Source: Planctomycetota bacterium
Lineage (GTDB): Bacteria > Planctomycetota > Planctomycetia > Gemmatales > Gemmataceae
Length of the DNA: 48,177 nt
Assembly: GCA_016872605.1 (NCBI GenBank)
Contig: VGZI01000023.1
Location: 1-48,177 of the forward strand
Direction: 5' to 3'
Shown here: positions 8,227 to 15,702 of the stretch, one piece after another
Numbering within the stretch: position 1 is the stretch's first letter
How the letters are laid out: each line of letters begins with the position of its first letter
The notes under the pieces: model-generated
What the model saw: only the letters and a program-made list of their open reading frames with translations
Databases searched by the model: none
Told to the model about the DNA's origin: nothing
Position numbers and translations under genes: made by a program

Positions 8227-8706
8227 TCAACCCGCGCCCCACCACCATTCGCCCAGCCAGGGGATGCGCAGCACGATCACGCTGCCGGGTGCTTCGTTGC
8301 GGCGCATCCAGGACAACAGGAATCCTCGTCGCCGGCCGATCCCGCGCGACGTGACGGAAAATCGCGCATCGAACGCGAAAGCTTCGATGCGAGCCGCGTC
8401 GCTCAAGGGCTTTTGTGATTCCAACCAGCGTAAGAACGCCCTGCCGTCGGCCTTAGGAATCGCGCACTCCGGCATCGGATTCGCCATCGCATACGCGTTG
8501 AAAAGCTCGATATACTTGTCGCCGAGAATCGTCGGCAGGCGAGGCCAGATGCGGGCCAGTGCGTTGCGGCGTTTGTTGACAAGCGATCGAGCCGCGATCC
8601 GAACTCGCGAATCGTCGAAGCCGGCTGGGATCGGACCGTTGGCAACCAATGCCCGCATTAGGTCGGCCTGAGCTTGGGCGACGCGTTGGCGGGTCTGTTC
8701 GTTCAT
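8227..8706 (-). CDS. DUF2063-like MNIO partner protein (short HvfC/BufC type)
   Basis: This 159-residue product starts at the ATG at 8706; the upstream extension is encoded by the repeat between the genes. Its N-terminal ~95 residues are helical, with a V-N-K-R-R-N-A-L-A-R-I-W-P-R-L segment and an L-G-D-K-Y-I-E-L-F-N-A-Y segment that resemble the DUF2063 pattern of substrate-recognition partners encoded next to DUF692 enzymes. Full-length partners of this type are usually nearer 250 residues, so this one lacks much of the C-terminal half; its own tail is basic then Trp-rich (W-W-W-G-A-G). Position, 100 bases after the MNIO gene on the same strand, supports a role in delivering the precursor to the enzyme. 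The family call is moderate. Confidence 0.6.
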   Translation of the reverse strand: MNEQTRQRVAQAQADLMRALVANGPIPAGFDDSRVRIAARSLVNKRRNALARIWPRLPTILGDKYIELFNAYAMANPMPECAIPKADGRAFLRWLESQKPLSDAARIEAFAFDARFSVTSRGIGRRRGFLLSWMRRNEAPGSVIVLRIPWLGEWWWGAG

Positions 8707-8737
8707 TTGGAGTTTCCCAGGGCAAAATGTCGGATCG

Positions 8738-8800
8738 AAGAGCCGCGCACGAAGTAAGCGGTGGGAAGACACGGCCGCCTACTACGTGCGCGGCTCTTCG
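8738..8800. repeat. Full inverted AAGAGCCGCGCACG repeat inside the MNIO operon
   Basis: The left arm (8738-8761) and right arm (8775-8800) are close reverse complements around a short loop. The element lies between the MNIO gene and its partner and could weaken expression of the partner or stabilise the upstream message. Related copies lie at 5366-5387 and 26842-26884. Confidence 0.8.
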
Positions 8801-8806
8801 GGTGCG

Positions 8807-9673
8807 TCACGCTTGCATCGGAGCATGATGCGTATACTCCGCCGACGTCCGCCGCGCGGCCCCGCGACGCGTGGCGGCAGCGATTGCGTCAAGCTCGGTA
8901 TTCAACTCGACATCTGACGGGAACCGGTCGTCACGCTCCAGCATCACGCCGGGAACGGCAGCGCGGGCGCACAGTTCTTCAAGCAAAGCGAAAACGTCGT
9001 TCGGGATCGGCTGAGCGTGCGTGTCGTGATAAATCCCCTCTTTTTCAATTCCGCCGGCGATGTGGACGTACGCAACTCGGTTCAGCGGCAACGCGTCGAG
9101 CAACGCCAAGGGATCGCCGCCCAGGTTTCGAGCATTGGCGTAGATGTTCTCAATATCGAGCAAAAGAAGCGATTCGGTGTGTTCGAGAATTTCCGTAAGA
9201 AAGGCCGCCTCGTCCATCTCGTTGCCGGGCCAATCGAACAGCGTCGAGACATTCTCAAGGGCCAGCGGGACGGGAAGCTCGGCCTCGACTTGATGGATGT
9301 TCTCGATAAGGATGGCGAGCATGTCGCGCGTTCGCGGAATGGGGAGAAGATGGCCTGATTCGAGTCCGCCGGCGCGTACGAAGGCAAGATGTTCGCTGAC
9401 AAGGGGGGCCTGGACCAGTTGAGCGACATTGGCCAAGGCGTCGATGCGCCAAGAGTCAATGGGCTCCGCGCTGCCGAGAGAAAGGCTGATGCCGTGGGGG
9501 ACGATACGGACGCCGCGTTGCTGGAGTTGAAGGAGCGGGGCTGGAAGAGGCTCGCCGAGGAAGAAGTCCTCGGCGAGGATTTCGACGAAACCGAGGTCGG
9601 CGCGGCGGTGAATGGCATGAGCCAATTCGCCGCGCCACCCGATGCCGAGCCCGAGGGAGCAGGAAGAAGTCAT
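8807..9673 (-). CDS. DUF692 / MNIO family multinuclear iron oxidase (BufB/MbnB-like)
   Basis: This 288-residue protein has the TIM-barrel signature of the DUF692 family. Candidate metal and active-site residues are His60 (V-P-H-G), Glu94-His95 (S-E-H-L), His108, Glu140-Asn141 (L-E-N-V), Asp173 and Asn176 (L-L-D-I-E-N-I-Y), His204 (V-H-I-A-G), Asp217/His219 (D-T-H) and Glu246 (L-E-R-D). Known members use two or three irons and oxygen to modify Cys or other residues in ribosomally made peptides, as in methanobactin and bufferins. The gene starts 6 bases after a Tyr/Asp/Gly-rich small protein and is followed by a DUF2063-like gene, the standard order of precursor, enzyme and partner. All family ligands appear present, so activity is likely. 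Confidence 0.92.
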   Translation of the reverse strand: MTSSCSLGLGIGWRGELAHAIHRRADLGFVEILAEDFFLGEPLPAPLLQLQQRGVRIVPHGISLSLGSAEPIDSWRIDALANVAQLVQAPLVSEHLAFVRAGGLESGHLLPIPRTRDMLAILIENIHQVEAELPVPLALENVSTLFDWPGNEMDEAAFLTEILEHTESLLLLDIENIYANARNLGGDPLALLDALPLNRVAYVHIAGGIEKEGIYHDTHAQPIPNDVFALLEELCARAAVPGVMLERDDRFPSDVELNTELDAIAAATRRGAARRTSAEYTHHAPMQA

Positions 9674-9679
9674 GGGAGA

Positions 9680-10042
9680 CTAATCTCCGCCGCCGCAGCC
9701 GCCGCCGCCTCCACCACCGCCATCACCGCCGCCATCGCCACCGCCGTCGCCGCCGGCGTCATCTCCGCCACCCGCATCATCATCGCCATCGGCATCGGCG
9801 CCATCTTCATCTTTGTCGTCGCCGTCTTTGTCCGAGTCCTTGTCTTTATCCTTGCCTTTTTCGTCATCGTCGTCGTCATCATCATCGACGCCGGGTTTCT
9901 TACCCGGTGGAAGCGGGCGTCCATCCGGGTAGTAATAAGTGGGATAGTAGACGTAGTAGTAATAGTACCCGCCGCCGCCGCCAAACAAGAACAGGAAGGC
10001 CAGGCACGAACAGCCACAGATGATTCCCCACAGCAAGTCCAT
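9680..10042 (-). CDS. Low-complexity Tyr/Asp/Gly-rich protein, candidate MNIO substrate
   Basis: This 120-residue protein starts at the ATG at 10042 with an AAGGAC ribosome site 6-7 bases upstream, which settles the start. Residues 3-20 are a hydrophobic segment holding three Cys (C9-G-C11-S-C13); residues 21-25 are Gly; residues 26-38 hold ten Tyr; 39-51 are Pro/Gly/Lys-rich; 53-94 are mostly Asp with Lys/Glu; and 91-120 are Gly/Asp ending G-G-C116-G-G-G-D. It is the first gene of the unit and ends 6 bases before the MNIO start. Gly-rich tails with Cys are known next to DUF692 genes in other bacteria, which makes it the expected substrate. I recognise no homologous family for the whole protein. 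The Asp-rich part could bind cations. Function is inferred from context. Confidence 0.72.
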   Translation of the reverse strand: MDLLWGIICGCSCLAFLFLFGGGGGYYYYYVYYPTYYYPDGRPLPPGKKPGVDDDDDDDDEKGKDKDKDSDKDGDDKDEDGADADGDDDAGGGDDAGGDGGGDGGGDGGGGGGGGCGGGD

Positions 10043-10404
10043 AAGTAGTCCTTTTTCAATGGTGAATGTCGTCGCCGATGATGCAGAGGCGATGATAGAG
10101 AATCGCCGGTGTCCACACAACAAAAAAAAGGCAAAAAAACGGACATGGAGGCATTGCTTTTCCGGGCAGGGACGAGAGACACTTTTTCGGATGATCGGTT
10201 CTCTCATCGCCAAGAAACCGTGAGTAGCGTTTGGTTGTCCGCTTATTCTGGGAATACTATCTTTTCGTGAAATACTGCATAGCTATTTCGGGACTTCCCC
10301 AAGACGCCGGTTGCACGACGAAAACGAACCGCTACAATGTTGCTTGATCGAAAATGCGGTCAACTCCCGAGCGCATTTTTACAGGTTCGCCGAAAGGGGC
10401 GTCG
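10043..10404. promoter_or_regulatory. Divergent intergenic region upstream of the MNIO unit
   Basis: No gene is supported in these 362 bases between the MNIO precursor (leftward) and the small membrane protein (rightward). It must hold both promoters. It includes an A-rich run (about 10121-10140) and an AT-rich stretch (about 10245-10285). I could not identify an operator or a metal-responsive box by eye. Confidence 0.4.
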
Positions 10405-10587
10405 ATGGAAAAATGGCTTTGCTGGGGCTCACTCGGAGTCGCCGGCATATTGCTGCTCCTTTTCTTGGTCGACATGTTCATGGAGATTCCATTCGGCGGA
10501 GCCGGCTACATCGTTGACGGAATCGGCGTCGTATCGTGCGGCCTTGTCGCCTACCTTGCGTGGGACTCGTCCACCGAACAGCAATAG
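10405..10587 (+). CDS. 60-residue small membrane protein
   Basis: The ATG at 10405 follows an AAAGGGG ribosome site by 5 bases, which favours this start over an earlier in-frame one. Two hydrophobic segments (about residues 7-22 and 32-52) flank a short Gly/Pro-containing loop, and the tail is short and acidic. It looks like a small inner-membrane protein with no motif that tells its function. It lies upstream of the metalloprotease gene but is separated from it by 142 bases, so co-transcription is uncertain. Confidence 0.65.
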   Translation: MEKWLCWGSLGVAGILLLLFLVDMFMEIPFGGAGYIVDGIGVVSCGLVAYLAWDSSTEQQ

Positions 10588-10729
10588 CTGCTGGCGGCGC
10601 CGCAGAGTGCTTCGGCCGCACCGCAAGCGGCGGCTGCCTCTTTTTCCTCGTTTCCCTAGCTTACCGGCGCATTTCGTGCTACAACTATTATTCTCAGCAT
10701 CCTCGCACCCACGCATCATAGGTGATTCT

Positions 10730-13228
10730 ATGTACAAACGCCTTCTTGTTGTCGGCATCGTGCTGTCGTTGGCATTCTTGCCGTTCTCTCCCGCCAAGGC
10801 ACAAAAGAAACCGGACCTGCCGGCCAAGGAAAAAGGCAAAGAACCGCCCAAGGATGTCAAGATCCCGTCCGGTCCGCCGAAGTTCGGCGAGCCCAGGCCT
10901 TATGATGATGTCATCCCGAAAACGGCCAAGAGCTTCCCCGGCGTCTTCACGGTTCATCGCGTGGACGACAAGATCTACTTTGAGATTCCCAAGGATGCCT
11001 TCGACAAGCTGATGCTTTGGCAAGCCGAAGTCGCCAAAGGGCCGGCAGGCGTTACCTGGGGCGGCTACTCGCTCGGCCATCGCTACCTCCGCTGGGATCG
11101 GCGAGGCAACAAGGTCTACCTCTGGCAAGTCTCCTTCGCCAAGCGCGGCGACGGCAAAGCCATTCAAAATGCCGTGGACTCCGCCAACATGGATTCCATC
11201 GTCTATGCGTTCAATGTCGAAGCGGAAGGCAAAGACCGCTCCACCGTCATCAACGCCACCAACCTCTACATGACCGATGTCATGGACCTTTCCGTGAAAG
11301 GCGCGGTCGGTTCGGGCGGCGGCATCGATCCCAACCGCTCTTACCTCGAAGACATCAAGGCTTTCCCCACGAATATCGAAGCTCGCTCCCTTCTCACCTT
11401 CATCGGCGGCGGCGGAGGCGGGTTTGGCGGCTTCGGCAAAGGACCGGCCTTCGGCGGCGGACCCAAGAGCTACACGGCCGTCGTTCACTACAGCCTCGTC
11501 ATGCTTCCCGATCGTCCGATGATGGGCCGTTTCTTCGATCCGCGCGTCGGCTACTTCACACGCTCCTTCGAAAACTACGCGACGCCGAAGACTTGGATGG
11601 AAACGCAGCAGTACATCACGCGCTTTCGCCTGGAGAAAAAGGACCCCACGGCGGAGGTCTCCGAGCCGATCAAGCCGATCGTCTTCTACGTGAGCCGCGA
11701 GGTTCCGGAAAAGTGGAAGCCCTACATGTTGAAGGGTGTTGAAGATTGGAAGCCGGCATTTGAAAAGGCGGGCTTCAAGAACGCCATCATCGCCAAAGAA
11801 GCGCCCGATCCGCGGCAAGATCCGAACTGGGATCCGGAAGACGCTCGCTACTCGGTCATCCGCTGGGTTGCCGACCCGTTCCAAAACGCCATGGGCCCGC
11901 ACGTCCACGATCCGCGCTCGGGCGAGATCATCTCGGCCCACATCATCTTCTGGCACGACGTCGTCAAACTCGCTCAGCAATGGTACTTCGTGCAGTGCTC
12001 CGCTCAGGATGTTCGCGCCCGCAAGCTCCCGCTGCCTGACGAAGTGACCGGTGAAATCCTCCGCTACATCTGCGCCCACGAAGTCGGCCACACGCTCGGC
12101 CTGCGTCACAATCACCGCGCGTCCGGCGGTTACACCGTCGAGCAGCTTCGCGATCCGGCGTTCACCGCCAAGCACGGCAGCGTCGCGTCGATCATGTCGT
12201 ACGGTCGCTTCAATTACGTCGCTCAGCCGGAAGACAAGGTCAAGCAGCTGATCCCGGTTGTGGCGCCGTATGACTTTTTCGCGATCGAATGGGGTTACAA
12301 GGCCATCCCCGGGTCCAAGAAGCCCGAAGACGAGCGCTCGACGCTTGACAAATGGGCTTCGCGGCAGATCAACGAGCCTTGGCTTCGCTTCGGCGGCGAG
12401 GACGGACCCGCCACCGTCGATCCGACGGTCAAGACCGAGAACATCGGCAGCGACTCGATCCGCGCCACCGAGCTCGGACTGAAGAATGCCGACCGCGTTC
12501 TCGATCATATCGTGGCCGCGACCACCAACCTGGGCGAAGACTTTTCCTTGCTGGAAGACACCTACAAGACGGTGATCAGTCATCGCGCCAACTGGTTCCG
12601 CGCCGTCGCCCTCAACGTCGGCGGAGTCGTGGAGAATCGCACGCTGGGTGGCCGCGGCACGGAAACGTTCTCGCGCGTTTCGAAGGAGCAGCAACGCGCT
12701 GCTGTAAAGTTCCTCAACGAGCACGCCTTCGCCACGCCGACCAAACTGCTCAACCCGGCGATCGTCAATCGCTTCCGCTATTCCGGCATCGCCGCCGACA
12801 TCAGCGCCACGCAAAAAGGGCTGATGCAGAGCCTTCTAAGCAGCACACGCATCCGCCGCTTGATGGACGATGAATTGCTGCAAAACGACAAGGCCTACTC
12901 GGTCACTGAGCTAGTGGGCGATGTCCAAAACGGCATCTTCAGCGAGCTCAAGGCGTCCAATCCGAAGATCGACGTCCTTCGCCGCGGCTTGCAGAGGGCC
13001 TACCTCGACCACCTGAAGGCCGAACTCTTGCCCGCGAAGGATGGCGGCGGCGTGATCTTCGGCGGCGGGGACGGCGGCACCGATTTCCGCGCGGTCGCCC
13101 GCGTCCAGATCGGCTTCCTGCATACCCAGGTTAGCCAAGCCATCAACAAGACCGAGGATGGCATCACCCGTGCTCACCTGCTCGACTGCCAGCGCGAGAT
13201 CGAGGCGATGCTGGCCCAGAAGAAGTAG
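10730..13228 (+). CDS. Secreted zinc-dependent metalloprotease (DUF4953/DUF5117 type)
   Basis: The 832-residue protein starts at the ATG at 10730 after AGGTG; earlier in-frame starts run through non-coding DNA. A signal peptide ends near A-K-A-Q (about residue 24), followed by a Lys/Pro-rich linker. Residues about 55-330 match the DUF5117-like N-terminal part, with a Gly/Phe-rich insertion near residues 225-245. The catalytic motif HEVGHTLGLRHN begins at His450, giving three zinc ligands and the catalytic Glu451, and an S-I-M-S-Y-G Met-turn lies about 40 residues later. The C-terminal third is helical. Such enzymes are common in planctomycetes and Bacteroidetes, act outside the cytoplasm and are of unknown substrate. 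A clean hairpin terminator follows. Confidence 0.9.
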   Translation: MYKRLLVVGIVLSLAFLPFSPAKAQKKPDLPAKEKGKEPPKDVKIPSGPPKFGEPRPYDDVIPKTAKSFPGVFTVHRVDDKIYFEIPKDAFDKLMLWQAEVAKGPAGVTWGGYSLGHRYLRWDRRGNKVYLWQVSFAKRGDGKAIQNAVDSANMDSIVYAFNVEAEGKDRSTVINATNLYMTDVMDLSVKGAVGSGGGIDPNRSYLEDIKAFPTNIEARSLLTFIGGGGGGFGGFGKGPAFGGGPKSYTAVVHYSLVMLPDRPMMGRFFDPRVGYFTRSFENYATPKTWMETQQYITRFRLEKKDPTAEVSEPIKPIVFYVSREVPEKWKPYMLKGVEDWKPAFEKAGFKNAIIAKEAPDPRQDPNWDPEDARYSVIRWVADPFQNAMGPHVHDPRSGEIISAHIIFWHDVVKLAQQWYFVQCSAQDVRARKLPLPDEVTGEILRYICAHEVGHTLGLRHNHRASGGYTVEQLRDPAFTAKHGSVASIMSYGRFNYVAQPEDKVKQLIPVVAPYDFFAIEWGYKAIPGSKKPEDERSTLDKWASRQINEPWLRFGGEDGPATVDPTVKTENIGSDSIRATELGLKNADRVLDHIVAATTNLGEDFSLLEDTYKTVISHRANWFRAVALNVGGVVENRTLGGRGTETFSRVSKEQQRAAVKFLNEHAFATPTKLLNPAIVNRFRYSGIAADISATQKGLMQSLLSSTRIRRLMDDELLQNDKAYSVTELVGDVQNGIFSELKASNPKIDVLRRGLQRAYLDHLKAELLPAKDGGGVIFGGGDGGTDFRAVARVQIGFLHTQVSQAINKTEDGITRAHLLDCQREIEAMLAQKK

Positions 13229-13243
13229 CCCGTGACCATGAAA

Positions 13244-13280
13244 CGCCGGCGCCGGATTCACCTCCAGCGCCGGCGATTTC
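13244..13280 (+). terminator. Rho-independent terminator after the metalloprotease gene
   Basis: CGCCGGCGC (13244-13252) pairs with GCGCCGGCG (13267-13275) around a 14-base loop, followed by ATTTCTTT. It begins 15 bases after the stop codon. Confidence 0.8.
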
Positions 13281-13478
13281 TTTCGCATCGCCTTTCCGTT
13301 CAACATGACGAAATTGAATCACCCGGAAGCACCAGGAAAAATCAGCGACTTGGGGCGCTCAACATTTCGAGTCACGTTACGATTCCACCCCACATCGCCC
13401 CGTGATCCCCGCGCTCCCCGTGGTTCAATTCTCCCAACGCCAGAATTCGGAGGCACTCCGGACGCCTCAAGTTTGGCC

Positions 13479-13523
13479 TTGACCTTTCCGATACTTGGTG
13501 TAGACTTTACGCGGCAAAGTAAA
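13479..13523 (+). promoter_or_regulatory. Promoter with overlapping operator-like palindrome
   Basis: TTGACC (13479-13484) and TAGACT (13501-13506) are separated by 16 bases and could be -35 and -10 boxes. Directly downstream lies TTTACGCGGCAAAGTAAA (13506-13523), whose outer TTTAC/GTAAA halves are inverted. The two-gene unit that follows encodes a winged-helix regulator, so autoregulation at this site is plausible. The GCRICH core is not symmetric, and the site has not been shown to bind anything. Confidence 0.5.
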
Positions 13524-13538
13524 TCGGAGCAGAAGCGC

Positions 13539-14168
13539 ATGGACCTCCAAAAAGCCCTGACACAAATATCTGAAATTCGGCAACAAGTCGCGCAAACTGA
13601 GACGTTTCGCGGCTATCGCGCCGCCCCGGTGGCCTTTTCGGCGTTCGTCGCCTGTTTGGCCGCCGGCATGCAAACAACGCTCGTGCCCGATCCGGTCGCC
13701 AACTTCGTCGCCTATCTTGGGTTGTGGATCGGCGCTGCTGTTCTCAGCATGGCGGTCACCGGTTTGGTAATGGTTTGGCACTGCGAGCAATCGACCTCGT
13801 CGCTAACCGTACCCAATACCATTCTCGCCGTCGGCCAATTCTTCCCCAGCGTCGTCGCCGGCGGGTTGGTCACGTACATCCTGTTCCAACACGTGCCGCA
13901 AGCCTGGTGGATGCTGCCGGGCCTCTGGTCGATCTTCTTCAGCCTCGGCGTGTTTGCGTCGTATCGGTTACTGCCGAGGGAGACATTCTGGGTTGGCGTG
14001 TTTTACATGGTATCGGGCGTTCTGTGCTTGTTGTGGGCGCGGGACGACTTCGCCTTCTCACCTTGGGCGATGGGTGTGCCGTTCGGCATCGGACAGCTGG
14101 CGGCGGCGGCGATTCTCTACTGGACTCTGGAGCGCAATAGCGATGAGCAAGAAGCAATCGAGGCCTGA
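13539..14168 (+). CDS. Multi-pass membrane protein co-encoded with a winged-helix regulator
   Basis: This 209-residue protein starts at the ATG at 13539. A soluble N-terminal ~30 residues (helical, Gln-rich, with F-R-G-Y-R) precede six hydrophobic segments, spaced through residues about 33-52, 57-78, 90-112, 119-138, 145-162 and 172-195. It has no catalytic motif I can name. The next gene, a winged-helix regulator, overlaps its 3' end by 26 bases. Pairs of a small membrane protein and a regulator of this size occur in several phyla; the role of the membrane protein is unknown. The two are probably co-regulated by the operator-like palindrome just upstream. Confidence 0.75.
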   Translation: MDLQKALTQISEIRQQVAQTETFRGYRAAPVAFSAFVACLAAGMQTTLVPDPVANFVAYLGLWIGAAVLSMAVTGLVMVWHCEQSTSSLTVPNTILAVGQFFPSVVAGGLVTYILFQHVPQAWWMLPGLWSIFFSLGVFASYRLLPRETFWVGVFYMVSGVLCLLWARDDFAFSPWAMGVPFGIGQLAAAAILYWTLERNSDEQEAIEA

Positions 14169-14532
14169 GTCGGCCGGCCGCTTCGCCTATGAAGGGCTCG
14201 ACCGCGTCATTCACGAAAAGGCTCGCCTGTCGATCGTCACCTCGCTAGCCACCCACCCGGGCGGCCTGCTGTTCAACGATCTCAAGGACCTCTGCGCCCT
14301 GACCGACGGGAACCTGAGCCGGCATCTGCACATCCTTGCCGAGGCAGGCCTGATCCAGATTTGGAAAGGCTTCAAGGACAACCGTCCGCAGACGATGTGC
14401 GTTCTCACCGAAGAAGGCCGCAAGCGATTTATCGAGTACATCACGGTCCTTGAGAACATCGTAACCGACGCCGTCAGCGCCGAAAAGGTCGCTGAGGAAC
14501 CGAAGGTGACCAAGGGCTGGTCGCCTGCGTGA
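14143..14532 (+). CDS. Winged-helix transcriptional regulator (MarR/ArsR-like fold)
   Basis: The 129-residue product starts at the ATG at 14143 (GGAG 10 bases upstream) inside the end of the membrane-protein gene. Residues about 20-100 form a winged helix: after an H-E-K-A-R-L-S-I-V-T-S-L helix, the D-L-K-D-L-C-A-L-T-D-G-N-L-S-R-H-L segment is the recognition region and L-T-E-E-G-R-K-R-F the end of the wing. This pattern matches the transcriptional-regulator group often paired with a small membrane protein. It should bind DNA as a dimer. Two imperfect palindromes flank the unit (13506-13523 and 14563-14587). No ligand site is visible. The effector is unknown. Confidence 0.85.
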   Translation: MSKKQSRPESAGRFAYEGLDRVIHEKARLSIVTSLATHPGGLLFNDLKDLCALTDGNLSRHLHILAEAGLIQIWKGFKDNRPQTMCVLTEEGRKRFIEYITVLENIVTDAVSAEKVAEEPKVTKGWSPA

Positions 14533-14562
14533 TTCTCTGGATGATTGGTTTTTTTTTCGCCA

Positions 14563-14587
14563 AATTACTTTGCGTGGCAAATTAGTT
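14563..14587. promoter_or_regulatory. 25-bp imperfect palindrome between the regulator gene and ispH
   Basis: The two 11-base halves around a central GTG match at 9 of 11 positions, with a perfect TTTGC/GCAAA core (14569-14581). It shares the TACTTTGC element with the reverse complement of the operator-like site at 13506-13523. It lies after a T run at 14549-14556 and about 140 bases before ispH, so it could be a second site for the regulator or simply the end of its transcript. Confidence 0.45.
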
Positions 14588-14725
14588 GGGCAGGGAAAGA
14601 GATTGTGAGCTAGGGTTGGTTAACGGAACGGGTCATTTGCGGTTACGCATTTGCCATGTTTACGCTTAGCGCTCGGAACGCGCCCTGTGAGCGCTGAACG
14701 TAGACGGCGGATCGGAAGGATATCC

Positions 14726-15583
14726 ATGCATATCATCAAAGCCGACGTTCTCGGCATGTGTTTCGGCGTTCGCGACGCCCTCGCCATTATCGATGCCGTC
14801 AATGACCCGGAAGCGGTCACCATTCATGGCGAGCTAGTGCACAACGAAAAGGTGCTCGACGACCTCGCTGACCGCGGATTCAACATGCTTGGCGAGAAGC
14901 AGCGGCAGACATTGCCGATGACCCAGACCGTGCTCATCACCGCCCACGGCATCAGCGACAAGGAACGCACTCGCCTCAAGGGCGCCGGCAAGGAACTGAT
15001 CGACACGACCTGCCCGCTCGTGACGCGCGCTCACCAGGCCGCCCAGAAGCTGCGGTCCGAAGGCCGGTATGTCCTCGTCATCGGCAAGCGCGGCCACGTC
15101 GAGGTCCAAGGCATTATCGAGGACCTGGCGAGCTATGACGTCCTTCAATCTCCGGACGAAGTTCGCGCGTATCCGCACGCCAAGCTCGGCGTCATGTGCC
15201 AAACGACCACACCGGTTCGCCATGCCGACGAGATCGTCGCCGCGATCCGAGCCAAGAATCCGCAGGCCGACATTCGCGTTATCGACACGATCTGCCATCC
15301 GACCAAGGACCATCAAAAGGCGCTCGATCGCTTGATGGGCGAAGTCGAAGCGATGGTCGTCGTCGGTGGGCATAATTCCAATAACACGCGCCAACTCGTT
15401 TTGCGCTGCCAGGCACGCGGACTGCCCGCTTATCATGTCCAAGGCCCGGAAGACCTGCGCCCCGAATGGTTCGACGGCATCGAAACCGTCGGCCTCACCG
15501 CCGGCACGTCGACTCTCGATGCAACCATCGACGCCGTCGAAGAAGCGCTGCATCACATCGCGCACCAGCCGGCGCTCGTCTAA
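14726..15583 (+). CDS. ispH: 4-hydroxy-3-methylbut-2-enyl diphosphate reductase
   Basis: This 285-residue iron-sulfur enzyme makes IPP and DMAPP in the last step of the MEP isoprenoid pathway. The three cluster-binding Cys are visible: Cys12 (G-M-C-F-G-V), the Cys of T-T-C-P-L-V and the Cys of D-T-I-C-H-P-T. Substrate-binding His and the S-N-N-T and A-G-T-S-T segments also match. The start at 14726 has GGAAGGA 5 bases upstream; earlier in-frame codons are unsupported. Length is normal for a single-domain IspH. It stands alone, followed by a perfect inverted repeat. A regulator-type palindrome lies upstream, though a link to that regulator is only a suggestion. Confidence 0.95.
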   Translation: MHIIKADVLGMCFGVRDALAIIDAVNDPEAVTIHGELVHNEKVLDDLADRGFNMLGEKQRQTLPMTQTVLITAHGISDKERTRLKGAGKELIDTTCPLVTRAHQAAQKLRSEGRYVLVIGKRGHVEVQGIIEDLASYDVLQSPDEVRAYPHAKLGVMCQTTTPVRHADEIVAAIRAKNPQADIRVIDTICHPTKDHQKALDRLMGEVEAMVVVGGHNSNNTRQLVLRCQARGLPAYHVQGPEDLRPEWFDGIETVGLTAGTSTLDATIDAVEEALHHIAHQPALV

Positions 15584-15605
15584 TTCAGAGCGTGAAGTTT
15601 TGCTT

Positions 15606-15652
15606 CAGAGCCTGAAGCGTAAGCGAAGGTCCTTCGCTAACGCTTCAGGCTC
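15606..15652. repeat. Inverted GAGCCTGAAGCG repeat after ispH
   Basis: Arms at 15606-15629 and 15630-15652 are near-perfect reverse complements with almost no loop. It belongs to a family with further copies at 28078-28134 and 31213-31270 and a half copy at the end of the BatD-like gene. It begins 22 bases after the ispH stop. Confidence 0.85.
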
Positions 15653-15702
15653 CGACGGTTTTCGATATGATCTCATCATCTACTCGTTCGCGAGGCCGAT
15701 CC

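Noticed and set aside
9685..9780. CRISPR or simple satellite at the Gly-coding GCC runs
   Set aside because: The triplet repeats are irregular, stay in frame and are explained by the Gly/Asp tail of the small protein.
9389..10048. Long hydrophobic Ala/Ile/Val-rich frame on the plus strand opposite the MNIO genes
   Set aside because: It is the antisense of the Asp/Gly-rich codons and of the MNIO gene; the minus-strand reading has ribosome sites, operon spacing and family motifs.
9670..10182. Alternative minus-strand frame over the MNIO precursor, with Met/Thr/Ala-rich product
   Set aside because: It overlaps the MNIO start, lacks a ribosome site and has shadow composition; the frame starting at 10042 is preferred.
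10337..10729. Upstream extension of the metalloprotease frame
   Set aside because: It overlaps the 60-residue membrane protein in another frame, is not protein-like, and has no ribosome site; the ATG at 10730 starts a clean signal peptide.
10694..12814. 706-codon minus-strand frame opposite the metalloprotease
   Set aside because: Antisense shadow; the plus strand has HExxH and a signal peptide.
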